From assembly GCF_000006565.2 (NCBI RefSeq), contig NC_031477.1, forward strand, positions 6,020,174 through 6,084,173: DNA of 64,000 nucleotides. Reading direction: 5' to 3'. Origin of the DNA: Toxoplasma gondii ME49. Lineage: Eukaryota; Apicomplexa; Conoidasida; Eucoccidiorida; Sarcocystidae. Made by a program: the position numbers and the translations under genes. The notes beneath the pieces were generated by a model, which had not been told where the DNA came from, did not search any database, and worked only from the letters and a program-made list of their open reading frames with translations. This document shows, one piece after another, positions 23,875-36,100 of this stretch; within the stretch, counting starts at the first letter, position 1; each line of letters opens with the position of its first letter.

Positions 23875-25705
23875 CTATCTGCGCTCTCGATCAAAGCCAC
23901 TCATGTTTCTCCGCGGCCCCACATCGTCGCCTGGAGGCCCGAAGTGGTTCCCGGGTGGCCCGCCCGGGCCGCGCAGGCCCCCGGGGCCAAGTGGCCCGGG
24001 GCCCCCAGGGCCCATGGGCCCGCGGAAGCCCATCGGGCCCATGGGTCTCTGAAAGTGGTTCGAATTGGGGCCCGGAGCGCCCCCACTGCGGATGTCTTGC
24101 GGATGATGCGAGCCACACATCGAGCCGCTCCTGCCCCCCCCTGGAGGTCCGCCGCCAGGTCCGATCGACATGCCTAGAAATCGGAAAAACGGAATAAAAA
24201 TGGAAAATGAAAAAAGCGAAATCGAAGGGGAAAAAATATCAAAAAACTGAGAAAACAGTGGAAAAGCTTGGCACTACACGGAGCAAGACATGTGCGGTGA
24301 ATGCAGGTGATCCAAAATCTGGGGTCAAATTCAACCACGGCGTCTGCGACATGCGTCTCCACAGCCACAATCCCACCATTCTCAAAATATAAACAGGCAT
24401 AAACAAACACTTCTATATAGATGCACGTTTATATATATATATATATTTATATATATTTATATATATATTTATATATTTACATATATTTATATATATATTT
24501 ATATATTTATGTACGTATATATCCCGAGGCGTATGTCCGTCTACGTATTCCCCTGTCAGTAACCATATATCTCCATGTGAATCGTTCTTTGTATGTTGTT
24601 CCTCGCATTGGTTGACGCATTTCCCTACAGACATCCACATGTTTCTTTCGAGAGAACTGTCTCGGCGCATCTGCAGAGACACACACGATTTCTTGCGTAC
24701 CAATGGGAGGAAATCCACCTCTGCCGCCTCCTCGGCCGCCGTCCATGCCGCCGCGACCAGCGAAGCCGCCGCGACCAGCGAAGCCCCCGCGGCCGCCGAA
24801 GCCCCGCTGAAAGCCTGGACCGCCTGTAGGACCCATCGGCATAGGTCCGGAGCCTGCCGCTTGCACTGAAGAGGAGACGCAGAGGAGTGGGGAAACCATG
24901 CGTCCAGGTGTCATACAGAAACACAGGCCAACACAGAGCCAGAAAAGCGCGGGGGAAATGCAGGAAAAAAGGGGAACTGGAGAGAAGTAGAGAGAGAAAA
25001 GAGAGACACGAAGAGAGAGAAGAAAAGGTGGACTGTTTCTGACCTGCTCGCTGGACGACGGTCGAGTCCAGTTGCTGAGGCGGCATGAAGTCGGGCTCGC
25101 GAATCAGATCTGCGAAGAACAAAAAACAGACGAGGAAGCCAACGAAAGAAAAGATGAGAGGGAAGAGGACAAAAGGAAAGGAAGCGTTTGAACAGAGAAG
25201 CCGTAGAAGGAAAGAAAGAAGAGAGAGGAGAGAGAGGAGAAAGGGAGAACGGCGTGGACGAAACGCATCCGAGATGAAAGTCGCTTCGCGGAACACCTGC
25301 ACATTAATTGGGTTCTCTTCCACGCGCTGGTGAAGATTTTTTTTACGGAGACGACCAGAGGGCTCCTGAAAGAAGTTGTTGAACGGTGACAAAGCTCTCT
25401 CGAGTGTTGTCTCTTTCGCGTCTTCTTCTCTCTAAAGTTTTTTCCAGGCAGTTCCAGGTCTGCCCAGTGGAACGCTGCGCGTCTCTACGGGGGCATCTGT
25501 ACAGCTCTCCGTGCATGCGCAGGCCTCTATCTGGGGAACAGAAACATCTGCGGATCGATAAACCGCGCCGCAGGATCTTCGCCTTACTTTGGAAGTACTC
25601 GATTTTCTGGTTGATGTGTTTGCGCCCAGTCGCATGCTGCCGCCGTCCAGCAGGGGACGAGTGAGTGAGGTAGATGTCGCAGTATTCGCAGTAGTACTTC
25701 GGCAT
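23875..25705 (-). CDS. SNRPC: U1 small nuclear ribonucleoprotein C with RGG and Gly/Pro tail
   Basis: U1C stabilises 5' splice-site pairing by U1 snRNP. Exon 1 (25705-25588) encodes [18 protein letters not shown] and on to KIEYFQ: the U1-type C2H2 zinc finger with CEYC and two His (HATGRKH) in place. Later exons are 25109-25044 ([14 protein letters not shown]), 24865-24701 ([14 protein letters not shown] and similar RGG repeats) and 24173-23875 (Gly/Pro/Met-rich, ending GFDRERR and TAG), all in mutual phase. The second exon lies near 25353-25270: [16 protein letters not shown] resembles the segment after the finger in other apicomplexan U1C, as I recall it. Exon 1 ends in phase 1, however, and no AG acceptor gives that frame, so this junction is unresolved. 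Identity is firm; the exon 2 structure is not. Confidence 0.85.
24424..24512. repeat. (TA)n microsatellite in U1C intron
   Basis: (TATATTTA)n-like run inside the intron between the exons 24865-24701 and 24173-23875. Confidence 0.8.
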
Positions 25706-27333
25706 CTTGTCATCCAGTCTCTTCGCCTGTTTCAGTGCGGTCTGCTGTCTCAGCGCAAGAAAGGTCACCACACCTTCTGCGAAAACTTCTGCTCTCTGCT
25801 CCTCGCGCGACGCTCTCCGGCGAGAAGGGAGAGCGCCTTCCGACGGCTGCGCCGAGATTCGCGAAGGCGCCTTCGCTCTGGAAACTTGTGGAGCCGCCTT
25901 CGGCGACGCTTGCCTTCCGGCCCCCCAGTGCGAGATGCAGACGCAGACGAGAGAAGAGGCAGGCGCGACAAAACGCACAGAGACGCCAGAGACGGCGAAC
26001 TTGCTCGAGAAGAGAGAGAGCGAGATTTGAAAGAGCGCCCCACTGGGGGAGTCGAACTCTGCCGAAAAAACGCGCAAACCGAGAAAGGAAGACGACGTCC
26101 CCACGGACAACGAAGGTGACGGTCTTGTCTTGAGAGGAGAGGAGACGCAGCCTGCAGGAGGAGGGAAGCTGGAAGACAGCTGAAAAAGAGCAGCGACTGC
26201 AGATTTCCTGAGAGACGCAGTCGAGGAGACCGCGAAGAAAGAAGAGCAGACGAAAGCAAGCGGACCGAGAGACTCTGCAGCGCCGAGAGCGAAGCCACAA
26301 AGAGAGAGAGAGAAGCGCGAGAGAGGAGACGGAGAGGAGACAGAGAGGAGACAGAGAGGAGAGCGATGGCGCTTTCGGCTTGACCGCGTGAGTGGCAAGG
26401 CGAGAGACGCCTCGGAGGAAGGAAACTGCGAGAAGAGAACAGATGTTTGGAGAAGCTGTTGACGGTGCGCGGCAGTCGGAGCAGCTGGGACCCTCGGACA
26501 GAGAAAGAAAAAGAGAGTGTGTTAGAGTGGGTTGCTCTTTAGTTGAAAAAACGGCCCAGAACGCGCGACGCGCCACGCAGCGAAGGCCAGGAAAAAAAGT
26601 TCTTTCGCCTTCGTGAGCGAGCCTGTAGATGCAGAGAAAAGACAACGGGGAGCACCTGGGGAGTCGCAGCAACGCACGCAAAAAACAAAATGAAACTGAA
26701 GCGATTTGCCGCTCCCTCTTCCTCTCTTCTCGATTCGGGTGTTGGCCGTCCACCCCCGAGCGTCGCCGCGTTTCGTTTTAAGAGGCCGATGAAACAGGAA
26801 AGGTCCTTTTTCTCTCAGGCGAAAAGTCGACTCTCGCTGAAACTCAGGGGCTTCGCGAGCGGCGCCGCGCGTCAAAAAGTCCGCGGGGGTTTGGTCGGGC
26901 ACAACGAATCCCCCAGAAGAATCTGCGAAATTGCATGTCCTTCCGGACGCTCCAGCTGTGTCCGTCCTAAAATAGGGGAGGAGAGAGCCGCGGAGAGGAA
27001 GGCCCGCTTTTCTTCGCGAACGCGCGCGCAGGGCGATTCCCAGAAAAGAAAGGACGCTGCGCTGTCTCACAGATGGAAACACCAACTCTTTTCCGCGAGA
27101 AAACAGCCGTTTTCCACGCGCTTCCACGAGCTCCACGCGCCCAGCGACTCGCTCTGACTCCGTCCGGCGTAGGTACACCTCTCGTCTCTCCTTCGGGACC
27201 CAACCGGGTGACGCCGTTGTTTTTTTTTTCGCACCAGTGTTCCAAGTCTCTCCTCGGTGTTTTCTGCAGTTTCCTCGTCTTTTCGCTTCTGCGGCGCCGC
27301 TCTCCAGCAACTCTTCCCTTCTTCGTCGTGAAA
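25706..27333. promoter_or_regulatory. Divergent promoter region between U1C and COX6B
   Basis: A 1.6-kb spacer between two outward-reading genes. AGAGACG, the core of the WGAGACG element described in Toxoplasma promoters, occurs on the plus strand at 25979, 25988, 26211 and 26403. Long frames are open on both strands (for example 26522-27352 minus), but they lack domains and probably reflect GC and purine bias. The transcription start sites are not visible. Confidence 0.5.
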
Positions 27334-29841
27334 ATGACCGACTCGAACACAAACCCAGCGCTCAAGTTCCAGCGCAGCGTCGAGGAACTCACCTCGCAGA
27401 ATCCCCATACCGACGTAAGTCACTTTTACCATTTCGAATCGCACGAATGGGCCAGACCTCCAAACTCAGACGCGTTTCCTCTTTCCAGACTGCGCAAGGG
27501 AGCTGAAGAAGTTGCCGGCTCGCGCCGCTCTCGACCTTGCCTCTGCTCCAAACAAAGACGCTCTGCTGCCGTGAGGCTTGGAACCACTCTCGCACCTCGT
27601 AGAAAACCTCTTCAAAAATCCCGACCCTGCCTGTCTGCGAGGATCCTCGAAGATGCACATCTGCTTCAACGCACACCTCTTCTATACATATTTATATATA
27701 TTTACATATATATTTATATATTTATATATATATATGTTATATGTCGATGTTACGCGTATGTTATTTTTAGATATATAGATATATGCATCTGCTCTATAGA
27801 TGCAGAAACGTAGGTGCCTAGATGCATGTGTGTTTGTGTGTGCCGACGCCTGTGAGCGTAGCCATGCGCAATGGTTTGTGTCAGTTTTCGAGAGTGCATC
27901 TCTTCGTCTTCGTCGTAGACAGTCGGCTTTTCGCGAAGGGTCTCGGGTGCTCAGCAACGTCGTCATGCATGCAGCGAAACTGTGTTGAGGAAGCACTGAC
28001 CGCTTCGGATTCAGGCGCATGCACTCCCCTGCCGACTCTTCTGTCAGTACACAATACACCTTACCATGTTGCCTTGTCTCGTGGAGTAGCCATAGCAGCT
28101 CTCTAGGGATTCGTCCTCCGTGAGAAAGATACGTTCGGAGGTCCTCTCAGCCCATTCGATAGGATACACGCTCACCTTCTTTTCATTCAAGTGCGTCGTT
28201 TGCTGTTTTCCGAGCGACTCTCAGCGGTGACGTCTCCTTTTTCTCTCTATACACAGAAATCCGTATTTGCCAGTGTGGCGTACACACCCAGACAGGTTGC
28301 CAGGACGGAGCTCACCACAGCGATCGTCAGATCTTTTCACACTGGCCTTGACTGTGCGATGCTTATACGTGGATGTATCTCGAGTCATATATGCACGCTG
28401 CTGTCTCCTACATACATACACATATTTACGTATATTTACATATATTTACATATATTTACGTATATATACATAAATATACATGTATAAAGAAATACAAGTA
28501 TGTATATCAATATGTATGCGTGAACATATATGTGTAGCGACGCTTTTTTACGGCAGGTGCTCCGTGACAGATCTGCAGTTGGATGCAGAGACAGTATGTA
28601 CACCTGCATTTACACGCATCGACTGTTGGGGAGAGGGAGGTCGGCTTCCTTGAAGAAGAGTGAGTAGTGCGTCTCATTTTCCTCAGGATCCGCGGAGCAT
28701 GCAGTTCAACCAGATGAATACCTGCAGTCTTCGATATGCGATGTTTGCGCGCTGCGCGAAGGAACTCGGCGACGACCACACCCGCTGCAAGTGCGGAAAG
28801 AAACGAAAGGAAACGGGAGGCAGAAAAGAGCGGGGAAGGACGAGCAAGAGGAGAGGAGAGAGAGAGAGACGGAGACAGAAAGAGACGGAGACAGAAAGAG
28901 ACGGAGACAGAAAGAGAACGAAGAACAGTGGGGAAAGAAGAGACGGGGGAGGGCAGGGAGGGACAGGTAGAATGGCGAACAAAGCGTAACAAGGAAGGGA
29001 CGTACTCTCTTCAATTCAATAACATTTCCTCCCACCTGTCTATGCACGTGAACATAATAATACATTTACATATATAAACCCTAAATAAATAAAAATATAT
29101 AAATATATATATATATATATAATATATATATATATATGTATATATATATAAATATCGGCACATATTTCGCGTTTGCTGGCAATAGTTGCGTTTGCTCGTG
29201 CGTCCAAGTGAAGGGTGCATGTCAATCTTGTGTCCGACTCTCGAGTTTGCATGTCTTTTCTGGAGACATCGATCGACAAAGAACGCGGTGATTTTTTTCA
29301 GGTACCAGTTCTACCGAGCCCAGGTGGCTTGCCCGATCGAACAGATCGAGTTGTGGGAGGACTACAGGCAGAAAGGTATGTTCTTGGAGTTCGGAGGGTG
29401 GCAGGTTTCCCTGTTTCGCGTGCGCTTCGTTCCCTTGTGCGACTACGCCTCCCAGTCTTGTCTATGCGTGTCTTTCTGACTGTCTTCTGTCTCCTCTCTT
29501 CTTCCTTCGCTGCGCCTCTGTCTTCCCTTCCCTGTCTCTCTCTCTGTCTCTCTCTATCTATCTCTGTCTCTCTCTGTGTCTCTTTGTTCTGCATCGCTGT
29601 TGTTCGTCTGCCTTCGTTCGATGTCTCTGTTCTTTCCCCGCGTCGGTTTTTTTCGTTTTGAGTTGCGTTATTCTCTCCCTTTTCTTTCCTTCCACTGTCG
29701 CTCGAACTCTTCGCCAGCTGTCGAGCCGCTTTCGCCCGCGCGGCTTTTCTCACCAGCGTTTCTCCTGTTTTTTCTTCCTTCTCAGGCACTTGCCACTTTG
29801 ACCTTCTCCCCGAATTCTCCACGCGCCATATGTGGCAATGA
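27334..29841 (+). CDS. COX6B: Cytochrome c oxidase subunit 6B-like protein (104 aa)
   Basis: Small intermembrane-space subunit of mitochondrial complex IV, imported and oxidised by the Mia40 route in other eukaryotes. Exons in phase: 27334-27414, 28687-28790, 29302-29375, 29786-29841 (TGA), 315 nt in all. The product has the twin-cysteine signature of the family: CSLRYAMFARC is CX9C and CKYQFYRAQVAC is CX10C. PIEQIELWEDYRQKGTCHF follows, matching the W...R..G core at the end of COX6B. There is no N-terminal presequence, as expected for a CX9C protein. The ATG at 27334 follows GAAA, and exon 1 ends exactly at a strong GTAAGT. The donor of exon 2 (AA/GTGCGG) is weak but is the only one keeping frame. 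Confidence 0.88.
27684..27790. repeat. AT-rich microsatellite in COX6B intron 1
   Basis: (TATA/TTTA)n run in the first intron. Further AT runs lie at 28410-28500 in the same intron and at 29060-29153 in intron 2. Confidence 0.8.
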
Positions 29842-32800
29842 GCGCAGTTTCCTCGAGTTCTCTCGTCTCGCCTTTCTCTCCAGGCTCGTCCAGGTTCCCT
29901 CTGCTGCGGAAGCTCCGAGAAAGAAGAGAGATAGGAGAGAACAGAGAAAAGAGAAGAACCTGGACGCAAACGTTTGCAAAGAACTCGTGCCCTGGAGACC
30001 TCGTTTTCTGTCGGCCGCATCCGATCCAGCTTCAAAGGAGAACGGGGAAAGCCACAGAGAGAGAGAGCAGCTTGGGTGGAAGTACATGTGGGCTTCGCGT
30101 GGACTTGAAAGACGAGATCTGCGTATGCGGGGAGCAAAAAGTTCTTTCTTTGTGTCCGGTTCACTTTTCCTCATCACGGTTGTGAAATCCTTGCTTTTCC
30201 AGCAACTCACACAAAAGGCGTCTCACCACCATTTCTCGGGCCGCTCCCCTGCTGTCTCTCCCGCATGCAGCTCGGGTGTGTTTGCGTCTCTGTCCTACGA
30301 AAAGAAGGCCCTCCTTGCTGGGCTGCCTTCAGCTCGCTTTGCCTCTTCTGCACCAGTGAAAAGGAGATCTTTCGAAGGAGAGCTCAGGCGAAGCAGGGAA
30401 GCTGCAGATACTGACTGCTGCATGCATTTGAGCCTCTCGGGGGTCGCGGGCCTGCGCGAGCATCCTGTACATTTGAAAGCCTCTGCAGAGGTGCAGTCGG
30501 TCACTCAGCGCTTATGCTGCTCTAGAAAGGTTTTCGAAAAAAGACAGGCCAGATGTGCGAGGAAAGAAAAAACGAGGAGACGAAAAGGAAAGCGAGGAGA
30601 CAGCGAAGAGAAGTCGCGGCATACACGCGAGTTCTTTGCGAAGCCGAGCTACCAGAGAATTTCGAGTTTTTTGAGAGAACGCAGAAAGGCTCGAGGAAAG
30701 ACGCTAGTGATCTAGACGCAGGAACGCAGTAGGCGAACTCGAGATAGAAGGAACTTTGTCTTTACGAGGTTTTTTAGCAAAGACACCTTTCGACTCGTGA
30801 CACGAGCAGAAATGTAAGCATCCGAGCCGCCTCGGTTTCGCAGGACCTTCGTTTTCAAAGAGACCGAGCGCTCCTGTAGAGACGCCGGGAAGAGGGGCAA
30901 GGAAGATCAGGAGACAGGAGGCCGACGCCTGCAGTGTGTGCCAGCCAGAAAACGCGAACTCGCCTCTCACTTGTAAATAAACTACGGCAACGAGCTTAGC
31001 GTTGGGAGCTCTTGTTCTTTCTCTGTTGCTGAATATTCGCCTCCGGTGTCGTCGAGTTTCAGGGACGGTCTTCAGGCCACGGGGCAGGCTGTGGAGTCAG
31101 GCTCCCGCTTTGGTTGGACTCGCATGCACGAAGAGAGCATGCAGCTCTGTCTTACGTACGTTTCGAGGTTGATTTTTCCAAACAAGAAAGCAGTTTCTTT
31201 GCGTTTCACAGCATGGCCCTGGAGAGGTAGCTTTGGCCAACCACGCACGCGTGCGTGTCTCGGGCGGTCGGAAGTTTCTCCCGAAATCGTAAATGCGGAG
31301 TGCAACGGAAGTTTACAGACGATTAGCGGAGGGCAGACCCTCAGTCTCGGGTGCGGTGTATAAACGACCAGAAGAGAGAAGGTGGAGGAAAAGAGAAAAG
31401 AGAGGAAGAGGACGGGCCTTCTCTGTGCTTCGCAGTCGTGAGACACGCGACGACCAGTTTGGGATAGAATCACTTGCAACACCGCATGATGCGCTCGACA
31501 AGACCATTGAGGCGCGCTGTGGCAGCAGCAGAGCCTGCAGCAAGTACACGTTACAGCAGTTCTACTACAAAAGCAGAGAAAGGAAAAAACTCTTTTCAGT
31601 CGGGACTCACGCGCGAAGAGACTTCCACCGGAAATGACACATTGGAGCGGACCGAGAGGGAGGGGAAAGAGAGAGGAAGAGGCGACCGACGGAGAAAGGA
31701 AGAAAGAGAGAGATGAAACAAGAGAGATAGAAGAGGGGGAGGAAAAAGAAAGGCGGAAAAGAGTGGCGAGAAAGGAGACAACGAGAAGGAGAGAAACACA
31801 GTAGGAAAGAGAGAGAGCGGAAGAGGTGTATTGTGACTGCAGTGTAGTCTTTCAGGAGAGAGAACGCTTTCCTTCTCTTCATTGACCCTCCAGCAAGTCG
31901 TCTTCCGCGCTTTGCATCCCCGAAGTCTTTTGTGTCAGCCTTTGAATCTAACTCTCTTGACCTGCTTCTCTCGTCTCGTCGATTGAAGGGTGTCTCTCAG
32001 CCACAGGTGATAAGGATCGCTAGTGAAAAGAAGAAATCGACATCTCAAAACCCTGTGTGCCTCGTGTGCTTCTGCTTCCTCTTTCTCCTACCTATCCCCC
32101 TTCCCTCATCATCTTTTTCTTTCCTTTTCTCTCCGTTTTTTCTCTTCTCTCAACCTCCTGGACGTTGCGACCCATTCCAGAGAGGCGACCCAAGCAACGG
32201 ACACACGAACTTGTTCTCCAACTTCTCTTCTCTTTCTTGCTTTCCTCGCACTTTCTGTCTGCCGTGTCTACTTCCCCCTTTTCCTCCCTCTTTCCTCCTT
32301 CTCTCCCTTTCTTCCTCTTTTCTCCGTTTTCTCTCTAACTCTCTCGCTGTGGTCGGCGCCTATCGGGCAGAGCGCCGCTGGGCGCCGTCTGCGCGAGCGC
32401 GGAGAAAGAGCTGTGGGACCTAAGCGGCTTTCTGCGAGGGGCGCACAATCTTTTCTCACGCGCGTTTTTGTGCGGATTCGCGAGAAAAGAGCAGGGAGAC
32501 AAACCGTGCACCACACCCTTCTGTTTCAGAAAAATATCCAAGAATCTTTTTATTTCTTCTCTCCACGCTCTTCTCTCGCAGTCGATCTGCTCCACGCTCG
32601 TTTTGGCGGGACCCGCGCGTCTCTCTGCTTCCTTCCTTTGTTCCTTTCCTCCCCATCCACGTGTGTTTCTCTTCGCAACTTCCCTCCCTGCCCAAGTCTT
32701 TTCCTCTCTTGTTCTCTTTATCTTTGTCGTTCTCGTTCCTTCTCTCTTTGTCTCGTCGCGCTTGCTCCTCCAAAACAGCGCGCTCTGCTGACACACCGCC

Positions 32801-33144
32801 CATCTTTTCCTGCCATCGCTGCCTCCGTGAGGAACCTCCAGTGAGAAACAGAGTTCGTCCAAGTCCACGCTTCTGGTCTCGTCCTCGAATTCTCCTCCTT
32901 CTCTCTCGAGAGGTCTGTCGCTTTCTTTTCTTCCCTAGAGCTCGGACGCTAGCTCTTTCTCTTCTCTCGTCTTTTTCTCCAGCCCTGTCTCTGTCTCCTT
33001 CCTTGACCTCTTCTGCGTGCTCTTTTCCGTCTACCTGCCCTGCGTCCTCCTCTGCTCCGCTTGTCTCTCTCTTTCTCTCTATCTTTCTCTCTTTCTGCGT
33101 CTCTCTCGCCGTTCACTCTCGGTCGCAAGTGTCCAGTGTCTCTG
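29842..33144. other. Spacer between COX6B and the CCCH gene
   Basis: 3.3 kb without a supportable coding gene. Frames such as 29576-30715 (plus) and 29298-30164 (minus) have no domain and sit on purine- or pyrimidine-rich DNA. From about 32050 to 33130 the plus strand is strongly pyrimidine-rich (CTCTTTCTC-type), which would suit the 5' leader and any leader intron of the downstream gene. Confidence 0.5.
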
Positions 33145-36100
33145 ATGAAGAAGAAGAAGACAGGGTCGGGGCGCGCCGCGGCGTCGACGCGCGCGTTGCT
33201 TTCTGCGGGGGGGAAGCAAGGCTCTCGCGCAGTCGTGGCGCTGACCGCTGAGACGCAGCGCGTTCTTCTCCGCGAACGGACAGGCTCCAGCTCGAGACGC
33301 ATCGTCGTCTCTCCAGGGACAAAGACGGCGCTCCTCGCTGTGGCGCCTGCCGAGCAGACCGCGGAGACAGTTGAGGCGCGGAAGGCTCGCCTTCTGGGCA
33401 TGTCTCTCGACGCCCTGATTCGCGACGAAGCGAGAGAAAAGCAGACTCCCCTGCTCCCGGTCCCCCCTCGGCACAACACCCCAGGGCCTCTGCGCCTCGC
33501 ACAGGCCCGAAGTGTCTCCTTGAGACCCGCGGAGAAGGCCCAAGGCTCTTCGGGCGCCACGGACGCGAAGGGAGGCGGCGCTGCGGGGCGGCTGTTTCGA
33601 CAAGCGATTGGGCGCGGCGGGGAGTCTGCTGGCGAGCGGGAGGGAGACGCCGGGAGCGGCCGAGGCGGCGGAGACAACGCGGGGCGCCTGCGGGTGGCAG
33701 GTGTCTCCGCGACGCGGGACGCAGGCCCGCGGGGGGTCGAGAGAGCGCCGCCGCCTGGGGCGTCCGGGGAATCCTCTCGCCGGACGAGCATCGAAGAAGG
33801 ACTTGTCTCTGACGAAGATGGACTGGAGCGTCCGAGACACACGCCGCGGTGCTCCAGAAAGCTCACCGCGCCGAAGGAGACACCCCTCTTGAACGGCGGC
33901 TGGACCTCTGGGCGCGTCTGTCTCTCGCCCGCGGTCGGAACTCAGCGCGTGAAGCTGGTGGGCCGCGACGAGATCGACGAGGAAGCTGGGCAAGGCCCGA
34001 CGCAGGACGAGGGCCCCCGGAAAGTCGTCTTGACCGACGGGGCGAGGGAAGTCATGCAGAGTTGCCGAAGTGGAAGAGTTCGACTTCAAGGAGAAGAGGA
34101 AGAGGAGGGAGAAGAGGAAGAAGGAGAAGAGGGAGAAGGACAGAGAGTGCCGGAAGGGATCGAAGGAAAGTCGCAGAGAGCAGTTGAGAGGGAGACTGGC
34201 GCGAAGACGGAGAAAGAAGTGAGACACTCGCGGGAGGCCGAGACGCGGGCAGCACGCGCATGTCTTCAGACTGCAGCGAAAGCCGCCGCGTTGTCTTCTG
34301 CGTCTCCTGCCTTCCCGCGGAGTGCGAACGCGCGCCAGGCGACAGCGGAGCGCCATCCCGCGGGCCTCGGCCCCGACGCCCAGAGACCAGGCTCCACGTC
34401 GCGAACTGTTGCCTGCCGAGAAACGGAGACAGGCCTCAAACAAGGACTCAAAGAAGGACTCAAACAAGGACTCAAACAAGGACTCAAAGAAGGCCCCAAA
34501 CAAGGCCCCAAACGAAGCCCCACACAGGTGCCTAAGGGCCCCGAGCAGACCCGTTCAGGCTCTGCGTCTCCGCGGGGTCCGCGCGGCGTGGAAGGCCCTC
34601 AGCCAGAGGGAGACAGTGGGGAGCGTCGGGGAGACACTTCGGCTGCAGTCGCGAGGGGCGGCGAGTCCGCGCATGCAGTTGCTGCGGAGATGCGGAGAGA
34701 CGAAAGAACGCCGGGCCCCGCAGGGCGCGTCACGTTGCCGGCGGAGGGCGAAGGCCCGCGGCGAGTCGTGAGGCGCGAGTCTGGGGCAAAGACGCGAGGA
34801 GACACGCCTGGGTGCGCGCCGCGGGCAGCTGAGCAAGACGCGGTCGGGCCAGCGCTGCAAGCGAGCCGGGGCGAGGGGATCAGGCGAGGAAGAAGTCTTT
34901 CTGAAGAAGGCTCGCGAGGGCGACCCGCGGCCGGCAAGACTCGCCGTAGGTCGCCGTCGGTCTCCGAGGAGGCGTCGCGACGCGCGAGAGAGGGAGCGCA
35001 AATCCGCAGAGACCAACCGGGAGATTATCGGAGACAGGAGAGAAGCTCGAGGGCGAGAAGTCGAAGCGTGGAGGCTGCGCAGACAGGGCGCGAATCCAGA
35101 GAGCGCAGTCGACTGTCCCCGCGCGCTCCCAGGGGCCAGGACGGTTTCCGCGCCGAGGGTCCACTGCGCGGGAAGGGATCGCCGCGTGGAAGTCAACTGG
35201 CGGCTGCTGGCTCCGAGGAACTCACTCTGGGGCGCGAAAAAGAGAGAGCGTCTGGCAAACGGACTGCGAAGGGGAGCGCTGCGTCACCGGAGCGGCGAGG
35301 CCGCGAAGTGGATCGGGGACGGACCCAAGGTGGGCGTGAAGACTCGCGAGCTGGCCGCGGAGACCGAGCCGGCTCGCCCTCGGCGCGAATCGTCATTCTC
35401 GCAGAGACAGGCTCCACAGCTGAAGATGTTACGAACCGAGAGGGCGCACATCCGACGAGGAAGCGAGGCCGGAGCCCGTCCGGGCCTCTCGAAGAACCGA
35501 ACGGCGCAGAGAGGCCGCGGCCGGCTGCTGCCGGAAGGACTCGAGGGAGGTCACCCAGGGCAAGCCAATCGCTGTCACGAGACCCGTCTTTGGAGCCGAA
35601 GCGGACGCGTCGGGACGCAGACTCGCCGCCGCGGCGCGAACAAGACAGGCGACTGAGCGTGAGCGTCTCGAGGGAGCGGCGCAGGGCCCGCGAGTCCGCG
35701 CGAAGTCCCCGTCGAGAGCGAGAGACCCGCGGTTACGGAGCTCTGGAGCGCGAGATGTCTCCACGGAGAACGTGGCGGAGCCCCAGTCGCGGGCGATCGT
35801 TCTCTGGGGCGTCTACGGGGCCGCAGAAGCGACGGGCCTTCAGTCCGCGCCGGGAGGTGTCGAGGTCCCCGCGAGGCCCGCGAAGATACGCCGATTCCCC
35901 AGGTCACCGGCGCGAGAGGAGCCCAATCATGAGACCACTAAAGCGCGGCGCGGCTCCTAGGGGCCCGCGCAGTGTCTCCGTGTCTCCGGGACCCGTCCGG
36001 GGCCGCGTGGCGCGTCGAAGAAGTCCGAGAGGCTACCGCGACTCGCGGACCTTCGACCGGAGCAGCTCCGACTCACGCCGGTGCAGCCGCAGCTGGAGCC

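Noticed and set aside
26522..27352. 276-aa minus-strand frame and overlapping plus-strand frames in the U1C/COX6B spacer
   Set aside because: No domain, no supporting splice pattern, and both strands are open at once, as expected for biased composition.
29298..30715. Frames of 288 and 379 aa around the COX6B 3' end
   Set aside because: They overlap the real COX6B exons or lie on simple CT/GA sequence with no recognisable domain.
33079..34503. 474-aa minus-strand frame opposite the CCCH gene
   Set aside because: GC-rich Arg/Ser-coding DNA leaves the opposite strand open. No domain, and the plus strand has the zinc finger and in-phase exons.
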